Below are positions 5,785-6,002 of a DNA stretch of 6,002 bases, piece by piece (positions within the stretch are counted from its first letter, which is position 1; each line of letters opens with the position of its first letter). The stretch spans positions 1 to 6,002 of the forward strand of contig JAEYLA010000294.1 of the NCBI GenBank assembly GCA_023461495.1. Direction: 5' to 3'. Origin of the DNA: Bacillota bacterium. Its GTDB lineage: Bacteria; Bacillota; Clostridia; Christensenellales; CAG-138. A program made the position numbers and the translations under genes. Under the pieces are notes generated by a model. The model searched no databases and was not told the origin of the DNA. It saw only the letters and a program-made list of their open reading frames with translations.

Positions 5785-6002
5785 ATGATAGAACGGTTAA
5801 AGAAACGCACAGCGCGCATCGGCCTTTTCGGCGTAGCCCACCCCACGTACTGGGATCAGTTCCCCGGCCTTTTGAATACGTTGATGGGATACCACGCGGA
5901 CCTCAAGGCTCTTCTTGAAAAGCAGGATGTGGAAGTCGTTGATTTCGGCATGGTGGATACGAGCGAACGGGCATACGAAGCGCTGGAAGAAATGAAATCG
6001 AA
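5785..6002 (+). CDS. L-fucose/L-arabinose isomerase-like protein, N-terminal part (3' end outside window)
   Basis: Seventy-two codons are visible and the gene runs past the window end. The start MIERLKKRTARIGLFGVAHP, followed by TYWDQFPGLLNTLMGYH, looks like the N-terminal domain of the FucI/AraA-like sugar isomerase superfamily. These cytoplasmic aldose-ketose isomerases usually carry a RIGLFG strand and a YWxQFxG motif near the start. It does not resemble the N-terminus of L-rhamnose isomerase RhaA. GGAGGAAG at 5771-5778 is a strong ribosome site, with 9 nt between GGAGG and the ATG. The gene diverges from the AraC-type regulator and is probably controlled by it. The metal-binding catalytic residues of the family lie in the missing part, so activity and substrate cannot be judged. 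The family call rests on recognition of the N-terminal pattern. Confidence 0.7.
   Translation, partial: MIERLKKRTARIGLFGVAHPTYWDQFPGLLNTLMGYHADLKALLEKQDVEVVDFGMVDTSERAYEALEEMKS

Overview
The window reads as a carbohydrate-uptake locus from a Gram-positive anaerobe, most likely a Clostridia-type Firmicute. The support is a lipoprotein binding protein with a Thr/Pro/Ala-rich linker after the lipobox cysteine, strong GGAGG-type ribosome binding sites, one TTG start, consensus SigA-type promoter elements and a moderate GC content. The taxonomic call is inference.

Layout: (1) positions 2-394 hold the C-terminal end of a divergent sugar ABC-transporter ATPase, presumably the end of a preceding transport operon. 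(2) Positions 395-604 are a regulatory gap with a perfect-consensus promoter (TTGACA, 18 bp, TATAAT), repeats that could be operators, and a 14-bp word that recurs upstream of the regulator gene. (3) Positions 605-4619 are a compact plus-strand operon encoding a sugar-binding lipoprotein, a two-domain ATPase, a single RbsC-like permease and an L-rhamnose mutarotase (RhaM family). A 12-bp perfect hairpin separates the binding-protein gene from the ATPase gene. (4) A hairpin lies in the 77-bp convergent gap. (5) Positions 5596-4697 (minus strand) encode an AraC-family regulator with an N-terminal cupin-like sensor domain. (6) A 188-bp divergent intergenic region has a promoter for the regulator and two odd-centred palindromes. 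(7) Positions 5785-6002 are the start of an L-fucose/L-arabinose isomerase-like gene, cut by the window end.

Working model: the lipoprotein captures a monosaccharide, the permease and ATPase import it, the mutarotase equilibrates its anomers, and the isomerase-like enzyme starts catabolism. The AraC-type protein probably senses the sugar and controls both the transport operon and the isomerase unit. The mutarotase points to L-rhamnose or a related 6-deoxy-hexose, but the exact substrate cannot be fixed from this window.

I see no CRISPR array, mobile element, tRNA, rRNA or clearly new type of system. The parts are known families. The points of interest are the shared 14-mer, the operator-like repeats, the substrate ambiguity and the altered motifs of the upstream ATPase.
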